Shown here in pieces: positions 32,206 to 41,870 of a stretch of 64,000 bases of DNA (its first letter is position 1; each line of letters starts with the position of its first letter). The notes under the pieces are model-generated. The model was given only the letters and a program-made list of their open reading frames with translations, ran no database searches and had not been told where the DNA came from. The position numbers and the translations under genes were made by a program. Origin of the DNA: Mycobacterium senriense (GTDB lineage Bacteria; Actinomycetota; Actinomycetes; Mycobacteriales; Mycobacteriaceae); NCBI RefSeq assembly GCF_019668465.1, contig NZ_AP024828.1, positions 744,001 through 808,000 of the forward strand. The letters are read 5' to 3'.

Positions 32206-32661
32206 TCAGTCCTGCGCCTCGACCCATTGATACGGGAGAAACTTCCCGTCGAACGTCACCACGACCCGGTCGCCGGACGGGTGCGGCTTGCACTGCACGT
32301 CGACGCTGAAGTTGATGGCGCTCATGATCCCGTCGCCGAACTGTTCGGCGATCACCTCCTTGAGGGCGCCGCCGTACACCTGCAGGGCTTCGTAGAAGCG
32401 GTAGATGGTGGGGTCGGTGGGGACCGCGGTGGGCAGGCCGCCACGCATCGGGGCGGCGGCCAGCACCGGCACCACCGAGTCGTCCAGCTTCAACCTCTCC
32501 GCCAGAACCTTGGCCTGCTCCACCGGAATCGGGTGCTGGCCGAGCAACGCGGCCGTGGTCCACATCAGCGGCCTGTCGATCGCGTCGGCCAGCTGTTGCC
32601 ACGTCAGGCCCTCGCGCAGCCGGGCGATGACGACCTGTTCGGTGATTTCGGTTCTGTTCAT
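32206..32661 (-). CDS. cynS: Cyanate hydratase (cyanase)
   Basis: Cyanase (151 aa) converts cyanate and bicarbonate to ammonia and CO2 through carbamate; it acts as a cytoplasmic decamer. The N-terminal helical domain has EGLTWQQLADAIDRPLMWTT. The catalytic C-terminal domain holds the Arg and Glu in IYRFYEALQVYGGALKEVI and the Ser in GDGIMSAINF. It ends FDGKFLPYQW as expected. ATG 32661 gives MNRTEITEQ and the family length. No cyanate transporter or carbonic anhydrase gene adjoins. M. tuberculosis lacks this gene here. Confidence 0.95.
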   Translation of the reverse strand: MNRTEITEQVVIARLREGLTWQQLADAIDRPLMWTTAALLGQHPIPVEQAKVLAERLKLDDSVVPVLAAAPMRGGLPTAVPTDPTIYRFYEALQVYGGALKEVIAEQFGDGIMSAINFSVDVQCKPHPSGDRVVVTFDGKFLPYQWVEAQD

Positions 32662-32684
32662 GGCCCAAGCATGCCCGCCGGATC

Positions 32685-33440
32685 TCACTGCGGCTTGGTC
32701 GCGGTGACCAAGCGCGTGGAGAACCAGGGTCCGCCGTACCACATCCGCCAGCCGAGGTTGCGCCTGCGCACGTCGCGCCAGCCGAGTTCACCCAGCCGGG
32801 CGGCGTGTTGACGCGTCTCCCACAGGTCGGCGATGGCGAGCCGGCCCCCCGGCCGCAGCACGCGCACGGCTTCGTCGAGCGCCCGGCGCCGGCCGGCGTG
32901 ACCTGGAATGTTGTGGATGGCCAGGTTGCTCACGATCACGTCGACGCTCTCGTCGGGAAGCGGCAGCGCGGTCATGTCGGCGGTGTGCAACTCGATGCGG
33001 TCGGCGACGCCTTCGGCCACCGCGTTGGCCAGCGTGGCCTGCTCGGAGTTGTCGGTCTGGTCGGCCTGCCACAGGTCGACGCCGATCGCGCGGCCCCGCG
33101 GCAACCGCTTGGCCGCCGCCAGCAGTACCGCGCCGCGCCCGCAGCCGAGGTCGAGCACCGTTTCGTCGCCCGCGAGCCGCAGGTCGCGCAGAACCCGTTG
33201 CCAGACAACGAATTTCCCCGCCCGGGTGGCGTACATGTACAGGACCACCGCCCCCACGATCCCCGCGGAGAACACCGCGGCCAACGCGGCCTGCAGCCGC
33301 TTGCCGCGCCCCCAGCTGATACCCGCGAACACGGCCAGGGCGGCGGCTTGAGCGCCGATGCCTATCGCCTGCGCGCGTGCCGAGACGATGTGAAAGGAAC
33401 CGTCGACCCCGTAATCGCCCTGGTGGTCATGCACGCCCAT
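32685..33440 (-). CDS. Membrane-associated class I methyltransferase
   Basis: 251-aa SAM-dependent methyltransferase. Two hydrophobic helices near the N-terminus (about residues 25-42 and 55-75) suggest membrane attachment. The Rossmann domain follows: motif I VLDLGCGRGAVL, acidic end of strand 2 GVDLWQ, TADMTALPLPDESVDVIVSN and LRPGGRLAIADLW. Substrate unknown. ATG 33440 (MGVHDHQGDYG) is preferred; a TTG 18 nt earlier is possible. It is 23 bp upstream of cynS and on the same strand, 45 bp after the nitroreductase gene. Confidence 0.87.
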   Translation of the reverse strand: MGVHDHQGDYGVDGSFHIVSARAQAIGIGAQAAALAVFAGISWGRGKRLQAALAAVFSAGIVGAVVLYMYATRAGKFVVWQRVLRDLRLAGDETVLDLGCGRGAVLLAAAKRLPRGRAIGVDLWQADQTDNSEQATLANAVAEGVADRIELHTADMTALPLPDESVDVIVSNLAIHNIPGHAGRRRALDEAVRVLRPGGRLAIADLWETRQHAARLGELGWRDVRRRNLGWRMWYGGPWFSTRLVTATKPQ

Positions 33441-33485
33441 CACCTTACGACTCGACAAGCCGCCGAAGGTTTTTCGCGGTGGCGA

Positions 33486-34001
33486 TCACCAACGGCCGTG
33501 GTGCACGACCTCGGCGAACGGTCGCCGGTTCGGCTTGCGGATCGGGGTGAGCGGGCGATCGGCGGGATAGCCGACGCCCAGCAGGAAGGCCACCAGGTAT
33601 TCGTCGGGCACGCCGAGGATCGCGCGCGCCTTGTCCTGGTCCCCAACCGACGAGTGGCCGGTCCCGATGCCCAGGTCCGTGGCGGCGATCATCATCGCCA
33701 TGGTGGCCTGCCCGACGTCGTAGTTGTCGGTGACGACCCGCCGCTCGTCGGGCGGCACCGGGACCACGATGGCGATCGCGGCCGCGGCCCCGGCGATGTG
33801 GCCCGCACCCCGCCAGACCGTCGACAGCTCGGCCAGCTGGTCGCGGTCGGTGACGATGACGAAGTCCCACGGCTGACGGTTCTTGGCCGAAGGCGCGCGC
33901 CAGCCGGCTTCGGCGATGCGGTCCAGGTCCTCGGCCGGTACCGGCTTCGGTTGGTACTCCCGCACGTTGCGACGTGCGCAGAGCGCGTCCCAAGCTTCCA
34001 T
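33486..34001 (-). CDS. FMN-dependent nitroreductase family protein
   Basis: 171-aa flavoprotein of the nitroreductase fold. N-terminal RRNVREYQPKPVP and APSAKNRQPWDFVIVTD bind FMN phosphate; C-terminal LGIGTGHSSVG and LLGVGYPADRP complete the site. It would reduce nitroaromatics, quinones or a specific flavin substrate with NAD(P)H. A strong GGAGGGAG lies about 6 nt before ATG 34001. Divergent from the cyclopropane-synthase-like gene across a 330-bp gap. Confidence 0.92.
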   Translation of the reverse strand: MEAWDALCARRNVREYQPKPVPAEDLDRIAEAGWRAPSAKNRQPWDFVIVTDRDQLAELSTVWRGAGHIAGAAAAIAIVVPVPPDERRVVTDNYDVGQATMAMMIAATDLGIGTGHSSVGDQDKARAILGVPDEYLVAFLLGVGYPADRPLTPIRKPNRRPFAEVVHHGRW

Positions 34002-34331
34002 CTGGCTCCCTCCAGCGACTGTTTTCCCGGATAAACCGGCGTAGGATCGGGTGAATTCCCAGGCAGGGATTGCGCGTTCGCCCGTAGTCTAGCTCCGGTA
34101 AGTGTGAGTCGACGGGTGCCAACGCAGCCAAACACCTTGGGCCACAGTTAAACAGGATATTTCCGCGAGGGCGGCCACATCGCGGTGGCCATGCGACGCC
34201 GAATCAACCCAGTTTGCCCGGACTGCGGCTCGGGTCTGATCGCCACACTTCCGGGAAGCCGTGGTGAACCAATCGAGCAGCCCTCTCGTGAACAACCGAA
34301 TGGCCCCGAGTCAGAAAGGCGGGTATCCGCC
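34002..34331. other. Intergenic region between divergent genes
   Basis: 330 bp between the nitroreductase (minus) and the cyclopropane-synthase-like gene (plus). It must hold both promoters. AT-rich patches occur at 34145-34163. An open frame from 34185 runs in frame into the downstream gene but has no ribosome site and no resemblance to known N-termini. I see no RNA gene or strong hairpin. Confidence 0.5.
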
Positions 34332-35198
34332 GTGGCAGAGCACCTGACGCCGCACTTCGAAGAGGTCCAGGCCCACTACGACCTGTCCGACGACTTCTTC
34401 CGGTTGTTCCTCGACCCCACCATGACCTACAGCTGCGCATATTGGGATCGCAACCGGGACATCTCGCTGGAAGAGGCGCAGTTGCGCAAGATGGATCTCT
34501 CGCTGGGCAAGCTGGGTTTGCGGCCGGGCATGACCCTGCTGGACATCGGGTGCGGCTGGGGTGGCACCATGCGCCGCGCGATCGAAAACTACGACGTCAA
34601 CGTCATCGGTCTGACCCTGTCCGAGCACCAGGCGGCGCACGTGCAGAAGCTCTTCGACGCGATGGACACCGAACGCAGCAGGCGGGTGCTGCTGCACGGC
34701 TGGGAAGAATTCGACGAGCAAGCGGACCGGATCGTCTCCATCGGCGCGTTCGAGCATTTCGGCTACGACCGCTACGACGACTTCTTCGCAATGGCCTACC
34801 GCACCCTGCCCGAGGACGGGGTGATGCTGCTGCACACCATCACCATGCTGACCCCGCAGCAGATCGTCGAGCGCGACCTGCCGATGACCGACGAACAGAC
34901 GAGTTTCAACGAGTTCATCGCGACCGAAATCTTCCCGGGCGGCCAGTTGCCCGCCATCGAGATCGTGGAGTTCCACGCGTCGAAGATGGGGTTCAACCTC
35001 AAGCGCAGGCAGTCGCTGCAACTGCACTACGCCCGGACCCTCGACCGCTGGGCAGAGGCCTTGCGGGCTCGCCACAGTGAGGCCGTCGAGATCCAGTCCG
35101 AAGAGGTCTACCAGCGGTACATGCGGTATCTGACTGGCTGCGCCAACGCATTCCGGGTCGGATACATCGACGTCAACCAGTTCACGCTGGCCAAATAA
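34332..35198 (+). CDS. Cyclopropane mycolic acid synthase-like methyltransferase (PcaA/CmaA1-like)
   Basis: 288-aa SAM-dependent methyltransferase of the mycolic acid family, third in this window. It starts LTPHFEEVQAHYDLSDDFFRLFLDPTMTYSCAYW, split here as HFEEVQAHYDLSDDFFRLF plus TYSCAYW with the active-site Cys. Then [19 protein letters not shown] and GAFEHFGYDRYDDFF. It ends GYIDVNQFTLAK, like PcaA. The stretch MTDEQTSFNEFIATEIFPGG differs from PcaA/CmaA1, so the exact product (cis-cyclopropane at proximal or distal site) is uncertain. GTG 34332 fits the family length. It lies in the segment inserted between echA3 and recC. Confidence 0.9.
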   Translation: MAEHLTPHFEEVQAHYDLSDDFFRLFLDPTMTYSCAYWDRNRDISLEEAQLRKMDLSLGKLGLRPGMTLLDIGCGWGGTMRRAIENYDVNVIGLTLSEHQAAHVQKLFDAMDTERSRRVLLHGWEEFDEQADRIVSIGAFEHFGYDRYDDFFAMAYRTLPEDGVMLLHTITMLTPQQIVERDLPMTDEQTSFNEFIATEIFPGGQLPAIEIVEFHASKMGFNLKRRQSLQLHYARTLDRWAEALRARHSEAVEIQSEEVYQRYMRYLTGCANAFRVGYIDVNQFTLAK

Positions 35199-35280
35199 CA
35201 CCGCGCCCGCCCGCCGGGTGACACACTCCGGGCCGTAAGCGCCCACCCGCGTCGGTGTTCGGGTTTATCGTGACAGCGCA

Positions 35281-38200
35281 ATGCCGCTTCATCTGCACCG
35301 TGCCGAGCGCACCGATCTGTTGGCCGACGGTCTCGGCGCTCTGCTCGCCGACCCGCTGGCCGACCCGTTCGCCACCGAGCTCGTCGTGGTCCCGGCGCGC
35401 GGCGTGGAACGCTGGCTCAGCCAGCGGCTGTCGCACGTGCTCGGTGCGAGCGGCGGTGACGGGGTCTGCGCCGGGGTGGCGTTTCGCAGCCCGGGCTCGC
35501 TGATCGCCGAGATCACCGGCACCGCCGAAAACGACCCGTGGTCACCGGACGCCATGGTCTGGCCGCTGCTCGAGGCGATCGACTGCTCGCTGGACGAGCC
35601 GTGGTGCCGCGCGCTGGCCATGCACGTGGGCCACTTCCACACCGGCGCGGAGGCCGAGCTGCGCCAGGGCCGCCGATACGAGGTGGCGCGCCGGCTGGCC
35701 GGCCTGTTCGTCTCCTACGCGCGGCAGCGCCCGCAGCTGCTCGTCGACTGGGGCAACGGCGACCCCGGCGATCTCGACGAGGACCTGCGCTGGCAGCCCG
35801 AGCTGTGGCGGGCGCTGGTCGCGCGGGTCGACGCCGACCCGCCGCATGTCCGCCACGCCAAGACCGTCGCGCGGCTGCAGGAGGCGCCCAGCGAGCTGCC
35901 GCCCCGGCTGTCGCTGTTCGGGCACACCCGGTTGACCCGCACCGACATCGAGCTGCTGGAGGCGGTGGCCACGCACCACGACCTGCATCTGTGGCTACCG
36001 CACCCGAGCGATCAGCTGTGGCGCGCGCTGGCCGGCACCCGCGGCGCGATCCCCCGGCGCGAGGACGTCAGCCATCGCGCGGTATCGCATCCGCTGCTCG
36101 CCACGCTGGGGCGAGACCTGCGCGAACTGCAACGCGGCCTGCCTGCGGATCCGGCGACCGACGACTATCTGGCGGGTGCCGCTCGCCCGGACACGCTGCT
36201 CGGCTGGCTGCAGTCCGACATCGCCGCCAATGCCGTTCGCGCACTCGGCCGCACGATGGCGGCCGGCGATCGGTCGGTGCAGATTCACAACTGCCACGGC
36301 CCGGCCCGCCAGGTCGACGTGCTGCGCGAGGTGCTGCTCGGGCTGTTGTCCGACGACCCGACGCTCGAGCCGCGCGACATCCTGGTGATGTGCCCGGACA
36401 TCGAGACCTACGCGCCGTTGATCATGGCCGACTTCGGCCTGGGCGACGTGGTGCACGGCGCCCATCCCGCCCATCAGCTGCGAGTACGGCTGGCGGACCG
36501 CTCGCCGATCCAGACCAACCCGCTGCTGGGGGTGGCGGCGCAACTGCTGGCCCTGGCGGCCGGCCGGGTGACGGCCAGCGAGGTGCTCAACCTGGCCCAG
36601 GCCCCGCCGGTGCGCGCCCGGTTCGGATTCACCGACGACGACCTTGAGGCCATCACCCGCTGGGTCCGGCAGGCGAACATCCGGTGGGGGCTGGATCAGC
36701 AGCATCGGCGGCCCTACCACGTCGACTTCGTGCACAACACATGGCGTTTCGGCATCGACCGGATACTGGCCGGCGTCGCGATGTCCGACGATTCGAACGC
36801 GTGGATAGACGCGACGCTGCCGCTCGATGACGTCAGCAGCAACCGCGTCCAATTGGCCGGCCAGTTCGCCGAATTCGTCGCTCGGCTGCAGCACACCCTC
36901 GACTCGCTCACCGGGACCAGACCGCTGACCGAATGGCTGGCCGCCCTCACCGAGGGTATCGCCCTGCTGACGCGGGTCCGCGACGCGGACGAATGGCAGA
37001 CCGGTCAGGTGCAGCGTGAGTTCGCGCAGACGCTGGGTCAGGCCGGGCCCCGGGGCGACATCGCGTTGCGGCTGCCCGACGTTCGCGCGCTGCTCAGCCA
37101 GCGCCTCGCCGGCCGCCCGACGCGGGCCAATTTCCGCACCGGCACCCTGACGGTGTGCACCATGGTGCCGATGCGCTCGGTGCCGCACCGGGTGGTGTGC
37201 CTGGTCGGGCTGGACGACGGGCTGTTTCCGCGGCTCGGCATCGTCGACGGCGACGACGCGCTGGCCCGGCGCCCGATGACCGGGGAACGCGACATCCGTT
37301 CCGAGGACCGGCAATTGCTGCTCGACGCGATCGGCGCGGCCACCGAGAAGCTGGTGATCACCTACACCGGCGCCAACGAGTATTCGGGCCAGCCGCGCCC
37401 GCCGGCGGTGCCGCTGGCCGAACTGCTGGACACCCTCGACGTCACCACCATGACCAAGGTGCGCGACCGCATCGTCGTCGAACATCCGTTGCAGCCGTTC
37501 GACATTCGCAACGTCATCCCAGGCGGCCTCGTCCCGGACGTGCCGTTCAGTTTCGACCCCATGGTGCTGCGCGCGGCGCGCGCGACCACCGGTGACCACG
37601 GCGAACAGCCGAAATTCATCTCGGCACCGCTACCGCCACCGCCGGCCGGCGACGTCATCCTCGCCGACCTGGTCGGCTTCTTCAAAGACCCGGTGAAGGG
37701 CTTCTTCCGCGCACTGGAATTCACGCTGCCATACGACGTCGACGGCGTGCAGGACGCCATGCCCGTCGACATCGACGGCCTCGAGGAGTGGACCGTCGGC
37801 GACCGGATGCTGGGCGACATCCTGCGCGGGATGACTCCCGACGACGCGCGGCAGGCCGAGTGGCGGCGCGGCACGCTGCCGCCGGGTCAGCTGGGCTGGC
37901 GCAAGGTCACCGAAATCCGCGACCAGGCCGCCCTGCTGGCGAGCGAGGCGCTTCGTCATATGCACGGCGCGTCCGCCTATGACGTCGACATCGACCTCGG
38001 TGGCGGGCGACGCCTCACCGGCACGGTGTCGCCGGTGTATGACGACCGCCTGGTGTCGGTGACGTATTCGCGGCTGGACGGCAAGCATCTGCTCGAATCG
38101 TGGATCCCGTTGCTGACGTTGGTCGCTCACCAGCCCGGCCGCGACTGGGCCGCGGTGTGCATCGGCCGCATGCGCCGGGGCGCCAGCACCCGGACCGAGG

Positions 38201-38568
38201 GCCTGGGTCCGCCGCGCGACGGTGAGCAGGCCATCGAGGTGCTGCGCGAGCTGGTGGCGATCTACGACGCCGGACGGCGTGAGCCGATTCCGTTGCCCAT
38301 CAAGACGTCCTACGCCTGGGCCGCCGCCCGCTATGAGGGCGAGGACCCGGTGGCCGAGGCGCGATACCGATGGAAATCCAGCGACCGCTTCCCGGGCGAG
38401 GACCAGGCCCCGGCGCACGCGCGGGCGTGGGGCAAGGGCGCGCCGCTGGACGAGCTGATGCAGCCCGTGCGGCCGGGCGAGGAGTGCGACGGCGAGGACA
38501 ACCGGCTCGGCGCCTACGCCGCACGGGTCTGGCTGCCGATGCTGCGCGCCGAGCGGAAGCCGGTCTGA
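35281..38568 (+). CDS. recC: Exodeoxyribonuclease V subunit RecC
   Basis: Inactive-helicase scaffold subunit (1095 aa) of RecBCD, which in E. coli recognises Chi; in mycobacteria RecBCD is linked to single-strand annealing rather than the main recombination path. Segments: N-terminal MPLHLHRAERTDLLADGL, LSLFGHTRLTRTDIELLEAV, PSDQLWRAL, and GLDDGLFPRLG in the second helicase-like domain. ATG 35281 has a -10-like TATCGT 9 nt upstream and no clear Shine-Dalgarno, so the transcript may be nearly leaderless. The stop overlaps the recB start (TGATG). Confidence 0.96.
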   Translation: MPLHLHRAERTDLLADGLGALLADPLADPFATELVVVPARGVERWLSQRLSHVLGASGGDGVCAGVAFRSPGSLIAEITGTAENDPWSPDAMVWPLLEAIDCSLDEPWCRALAMHVGHFHTGAEAELRQGRRYEVARRLAGLFVSYARQRPQLLVDWGNGDPGDLDEDLRWQPELWRALVARVDADPPHVRHAKTVARLQEAPSELPPRLSLFGHTRLTRTDIELLEAVATHHDLHLWLPHPSDQLWRALAGTRGAIPRREDVSHRAVSHPLLATLGRDLRELQRGLPADPATDDYLAGAARPDTLLGWLQSDIAANAVRALGRTMAAGDRSVQIHNCHGPARQVDVLREVLLGLLSDDPTLEPRDILVMCPDIETYAPLIMADFGLGDVVHGAHPAHQLRVRLADRSPIQTNPLLGVAAQLLALAAGRVTASEVLNLAQAPPVRARFGFTDDDLEAITRWVRQANIRWGLDQQHRRPYHVDFVHNTWRFGIDRILAGVAMSDDSNAWIDATLPLDDVSSNRVQLAGQFAEFVARLQHTLDSLTGTRPLTEWLAALTEGIALLTRVRDADEWQTGQVQREFAQTLGQAGPRGDIALRLPDVRALLSQRLAGRPTRANFRTGTLTVCTMVPMRSVPHRVVCLVGLDDGLFPRLGIVDGDDALARRPMTGERDIRSEDRQLLLDAIGAATEKLVITYTGANEYSGQPRPPAVPLAELLDTLDVTTMTKVRDRIVVEHPLQPFDIRNVIPGGLVPDVPFSFDPMVLRAARATTGDHGEQPKFISAPLPPPPAGDVILADLVGFFKDPVKGFFRALEFTLPYDVDGVQDAMPVDIDGLEEWTVGDRMLGDILRGMTPDDARQAEWRRGTLPPGQLGWRKVTEIRDQAALLASEALRHMHGASAYDVDIDLGGGRRLTGTVSPVYDDRLVSVTYSRLDGKHLLESWIPLLTLVAHQPGRDWAAVCIGRMRRGASTRTEGLGPPRDGEQAIEVLRELVAIYDAGRREPIPLPIKTSYAWAAARYEGEDPVAEARYRWKSSDRFPGEDQAPAHARAWGKGAPLDELMQPVRPGEECDGEDNRLGAYAARVWLPMLRAERKPV

Positions 38569-41500
38569 TGGAGCGCTTCGATCTGTTGGGTGCGCTGCCG
38601 GCCGAGCGCTCCACCACCGTGCTCGAGGCCAGCGCGGGAACCGGCAAGACCTTCGCGTTGGCCGGGCTGGTCACGCGGTACATCGCCGACGGAGCCGCGA
38701 CGCTGGACCAGATGCTGCTCAACACGTTCGGCCGGGCCGCCAGCCAGGAGCTGCGCGAACGCGTCCGCTCCCAAATCGTCGATGCCGTAAAGGCTTTCGC
38801 GGATCCGTCGACGGTCGGCGACAACCAGGTGGTGGCCTACCTGCTGGACGGCACCGGCGAACAGCGCGAGGCGCGCCAACGGCGCCTTCGCGACGCGCTG
38901 GCCGGCTTCGATGCGGCGACGATCGCCACCACCCACCAGTTCTGCCAGCTGGTGCTGCGCTCGCTCGGCGTCGCCGGGGACACCGCGGCCGGCGTGACCC
39001 TACTCGACAGCCTCGACGACCTGGTCACCGAGATCGTCGATGATCTGTACCTGGCCCACTTCGGTCAGGAGCGCGACGATCCGGCGCTGCACTACCGCGA
39101 AGCGCTGCGGCTCGCCCGCGAGGTCGTCAAAAATCCGTCGACCCAGTTGTGCCCGCTCGATCCGGATCCCGATTCGCGGGCGGCCGCCAGCGTCGGGTTC
39201 GCCAATGATGTTCTGGCCGAACTGGATACGCGCAAGCGCCGGCTCGGGGTACTCGGCTACGACGACCTGTTGGTCCGGCTGGCCGACGCGCTGGCCACCG
39301 ACGACTCCCCCGCCCGGCTGCGCATGCATCAACGTTGGCCGATCGTGATGGTCGACGAATTCCAGGACACCGACCCGGTGCAATGGCAGGTGATCGACCG
39401 CGCCTTCAGTGGGCGCTCCACCGTCATTCTCATCGGCGATCCGAAGCAGGCGATCTACGCGTTCCGCGGCGGCGACATCGTGACCTACCTGCGGGCGGCC
39501 GAGACGGCGGGTGAGCGCAAGACGCTGGACACCAACTGGCGCAGCGACTCCGCGCTGCTGCAGCGGCTGCAGGTGGTGCTGCGCGGCGCCCAACTCGGTG
39601 ACCCGGCGATCGTGGTCAACGACGTTGACGCGCATCACCGCGGTCATCGCCTCGTCGGTGCGCCGCGCAACGACCCGTTCCGGTTGCGCGTGGTCGCGCG
39701 GAAGACGTTGGGGCGCCGCGGCGTTCAGAACCTGCCGATCGACCAGGTGCGCGAGCACATCGGCGCCGATCTCGCGTCGGACATCCGCGCGCTGCTGGCC
39801 AGCGGTGCCACGTTCGCCGGCAGACCTCTGCAGGCCCGGGATATCACCGTGATCGTGGAGAAGCATCGTGACGCGCACGCGTGCTTCAAGGCGCTCTGCG
39901 CGGCGGGGGTGCCCGCGGTCTACACCGGCAACTCGGACGTGTTCACCTCCGAGGCCGCCGAGGACTGGTTGTGCCTGCTGGAGGCCTTCGATCAGCCGCA
40001 CCGGCCCGGAATGGTGCGCGCGGCCGCGGCGACGATGTTCTTCGGCGAGACCGCCGAAACGCTGGCGGCCGGCGGCGACGCGCTCACGGACCGGATCGCG
40101 AAAACCTTGCGGGAGTGGGCCGGTCATGCCCGCGAACGCGGCGTGGCGGCCATCTTCGAGGCCGCCCAACTGCTGGGCATGGGCAATCGCGTGCTCGCCT
40201 GGCAGGGCGGTGAGCGGCACATGACCGACCTGGCGCACGTCACCCAGCTGTTGCAGGATGTCGCGCACCGCGAGCACTACAGCCTGCCCGCGCTGCGCGA
40301 TTGGCTGCGCCGGCAGCGTGACGAGCGCAGCGGCGCACCCGAGCGCAACCGCCGGCTGGACAGCGACGCCGCGGCCGTGCAGATCATGACGGTGTTCGTC
40401 AGCAAGGGGCTGCAGTACCCGATCGTGTATCTGCCGTTCGCGTTCAACCGCAACACCCAGGACAGCGACGTGGTGTTGTTCCACGACGAGGACGGCACGC
40501 GTTGCCTGCACGTCGGCGGCAAGGACAGCCCCGATTTCAAAGCCGTTGAGCGGCTGGGGCGTAAAGAGGACGCCAGCGACGACAGCCGGCTGACCTACGT
40601 CGCGCTGACCAGGGCGCAGGCCCAGGTGGTGGCGTGGTGGTCGCCGGCGTATTACGAACCCAATGGCGGGCTGTCGCGGCTGCTGCGCGGCCGCCGGCCC
40701 GGCGAGCCGGTGGTGCCGGACCGGTGCGAACCCGCCAAGGTCTCCGACGACGACGCCATGGCCCGGCTGCGCGAGTGGGAGGCGGCCGGCGGGCCGGTCA
40801 TCGAGGAATCGCTGGTGGCGCCGGCCCCGTCGCTGCCGGCCGAGGCGGTGCCCGGACGCCTGGACAATCGCCACTTCCATCGCGGCATCGACACCGGCTG
40901 GCGGCGTACCTCCTACTCAGGTCTGATCCGGGCGGCGCAGACCAGCGGGGTGAGCAGCGAACCCGAAATCGGCGAACTCGACGACGAAGCCGGCGACATT
41001 CCGTTGGTGTCCGCGGCATCCGGGCCGGACGTGCCCTCGCCGATGGCGGACCTGCCGGCCGGGGCCACGTTCGGCACACTGGTGCACGCGGTCCTGGAGA
41101 CCGCCGACCCGTTCGCCCCGGACCTGGCCGCCGAGTTGCAAACGCAGATCCGGGCGCACGCGGCGTGGTGGCCGGTCGCCGCGACCCCCGAGGAGCTGGC
41201 CGCGGCGATGGTGCCGATGCACGACACACCGCTGGGCCCGTTGACGGACGGCATGACGCTGCGCCAGATCGGACTGTCAGACCGGTTGCGCGAACTGGGT
41301 TTTGAGATCCCCCTGGCCGGCGGTGACCACCGTTCGACGGCGCCCGAGGTTCGGCTGGCGGACCTGGCGCCGCTGTTGCGCGAACACCTGCCTACCGATG
41401 ACGTGCTGGCATCGTATGCCGACCGGCTCGCCGGGCATGGGCTCGGCGATCAGTCGCTGCGCGGCTACCTCACCGGCTCGATCGACGCCGTGCTGCGCGT

Positions 41501-41870
41501 CCCCGACGGAGCGGGACACCGCTTCGTGGTGGTCGACTACAAGACCAACCGACTCGGCGACCCGGAACGACCGCTGACCGCCGCCGACTACGACCGGTCA
41601 CGGATGGCGGAGGCGATGCTGCACTCGGACTATCCGCTGCAGGCGTTGCTGTATTGCGCGGTGCTGCATCGGTTTTTGCGGTGGCGGTTGAGCGACTACG
41701 ACCCGAGCCGGCACCTCGGTGGCGTGCTCTACCTGTTCCTGCGGGGCATGTGCGGCGCGCAGACCCCGGTGCTCGACGGCCATCCGGCGGGCGTCTTCGG
41801 ATGGCGGCCGCCCTGGCCGCTGATCGCGGCCCTGTCAGACCTGCTCGACGCCCAGGGGGTGGCCGCGTGA
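38568..41870 (+). CDS. recB: Exodeoxyribonuclease V subunit RecB (helicase/nuclease)
   Basis: 1100-aa SF1 helicase and nuclease subunit of RecBCD. Walker A is ASAGTGKTFAL at residue 20; Walker B is IVMVDEFQDTDPVQW near 260. The UvrD motifs include GDPKQAIYAFRGGDI, LDTNWRSD and VSKGLQYPIVYLP. The C-terminal nuclease domain has GTLVHAVLE, then Asp and Lys in FVVVDYKTNRLG. ATG 38568 overlaps the recC stop by one base; the stop overlaps recD by 4 bp, so the three genes form one operon. Confidence 0.97.
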   Translation: MERFDLLGALPAERSTTVLEASAGTGKTFALAGLVTRYIADGAATLDQMLLNTFGRAASQELRERVRSQIVDAVKAFADPSTVGDNQVVAYLLDGTGEQREARQRRLRDALAGFDAATIATTHQFCQLVLRSLGVAGDTAAGVTLLDSLDDLVTEIVDDLYLAHFGQERDDPALHYREALRLAREVVKNPSTQLCPLDPDPDSRAAASVGFANDVLAELDTRKRRLGVLGYDDLLVRLADALATDDSPARLRMHQRWPIVMVDEFQDTDPVQWQVIDRAFSGRSTVILIGDPKQAIYAFRGGDIVTYLRAAETAGERKTLDTNWRSDSALLQRLQVVLRGAQLGDPAIVVNDVDAHHRGHRLVGAPRNDPFRLRVVARKTLGRRGVQNLPIDQVREHIGADLASDIRALLASGATFAGRPLQARDITVIVEKHRDAHACFKALCAAGVPAVYTGNSDVFTSEAAEDWLCLLEAFDQPHRPGMVRAAAATMFFGETAETLAAGGDALTDRIAKTLREWAGHARERGVAAIFEAAQLLGMGNRVLAWQGGERHMTDLAHVTQLLQDVAHREHYSLPALRDWLRRQRDERSGAPERNRRLDSDAAAVQIMTVFVSKGLQYPIVYLPFAFNRNTQDSDVVLFHDEDGTRCLHVGGKDSPDFKAVERLGRKEDASDDSRLTYVALTRAQAQVVAWWSPAYYEPNGGLSRLLRGRRPGEPVVPDRCEPAKVSDDDAMARLREWEAAGGPVIEESLVAPAPSLPAEAVPGRLDNRHFHRGIDTGWRRTSYSGLIRAAQTSGVSSEPEIGELDDEAGDIPLVSAASGPDVPSPMADLPAGATFGTLVHAVLETADPFAPDLAAELQTQIRAHAAWWPVAATPEELAAAMVPMHDTPLGPLTDGMTLRQIGLSDRLRELGFEIPLAGGDHRSTAPEVRLADLAPLLREHLPTDDVLASYADRLAGHGLGDQSLRGYLTGSIDAVLRVPDGAGHRFVVVDYKTNRLGDPERPLTAADYDRSRMAEAMLHSDYPLQALLYCAVLHRFLRWRLSDYDPSRHLGGVLYLFLRGMCGAQTPVLDGHPAGVFGWRPPWPLIAALSDLLDAQGVAA

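Noticed and set aside
34185..34331. N-terminal extension of the cyclopropane-synthase-like gene with a CPDCGSG motif
   Set aside because: No ribosome site and no similar extension in the family; the Cys motif is probably chance.
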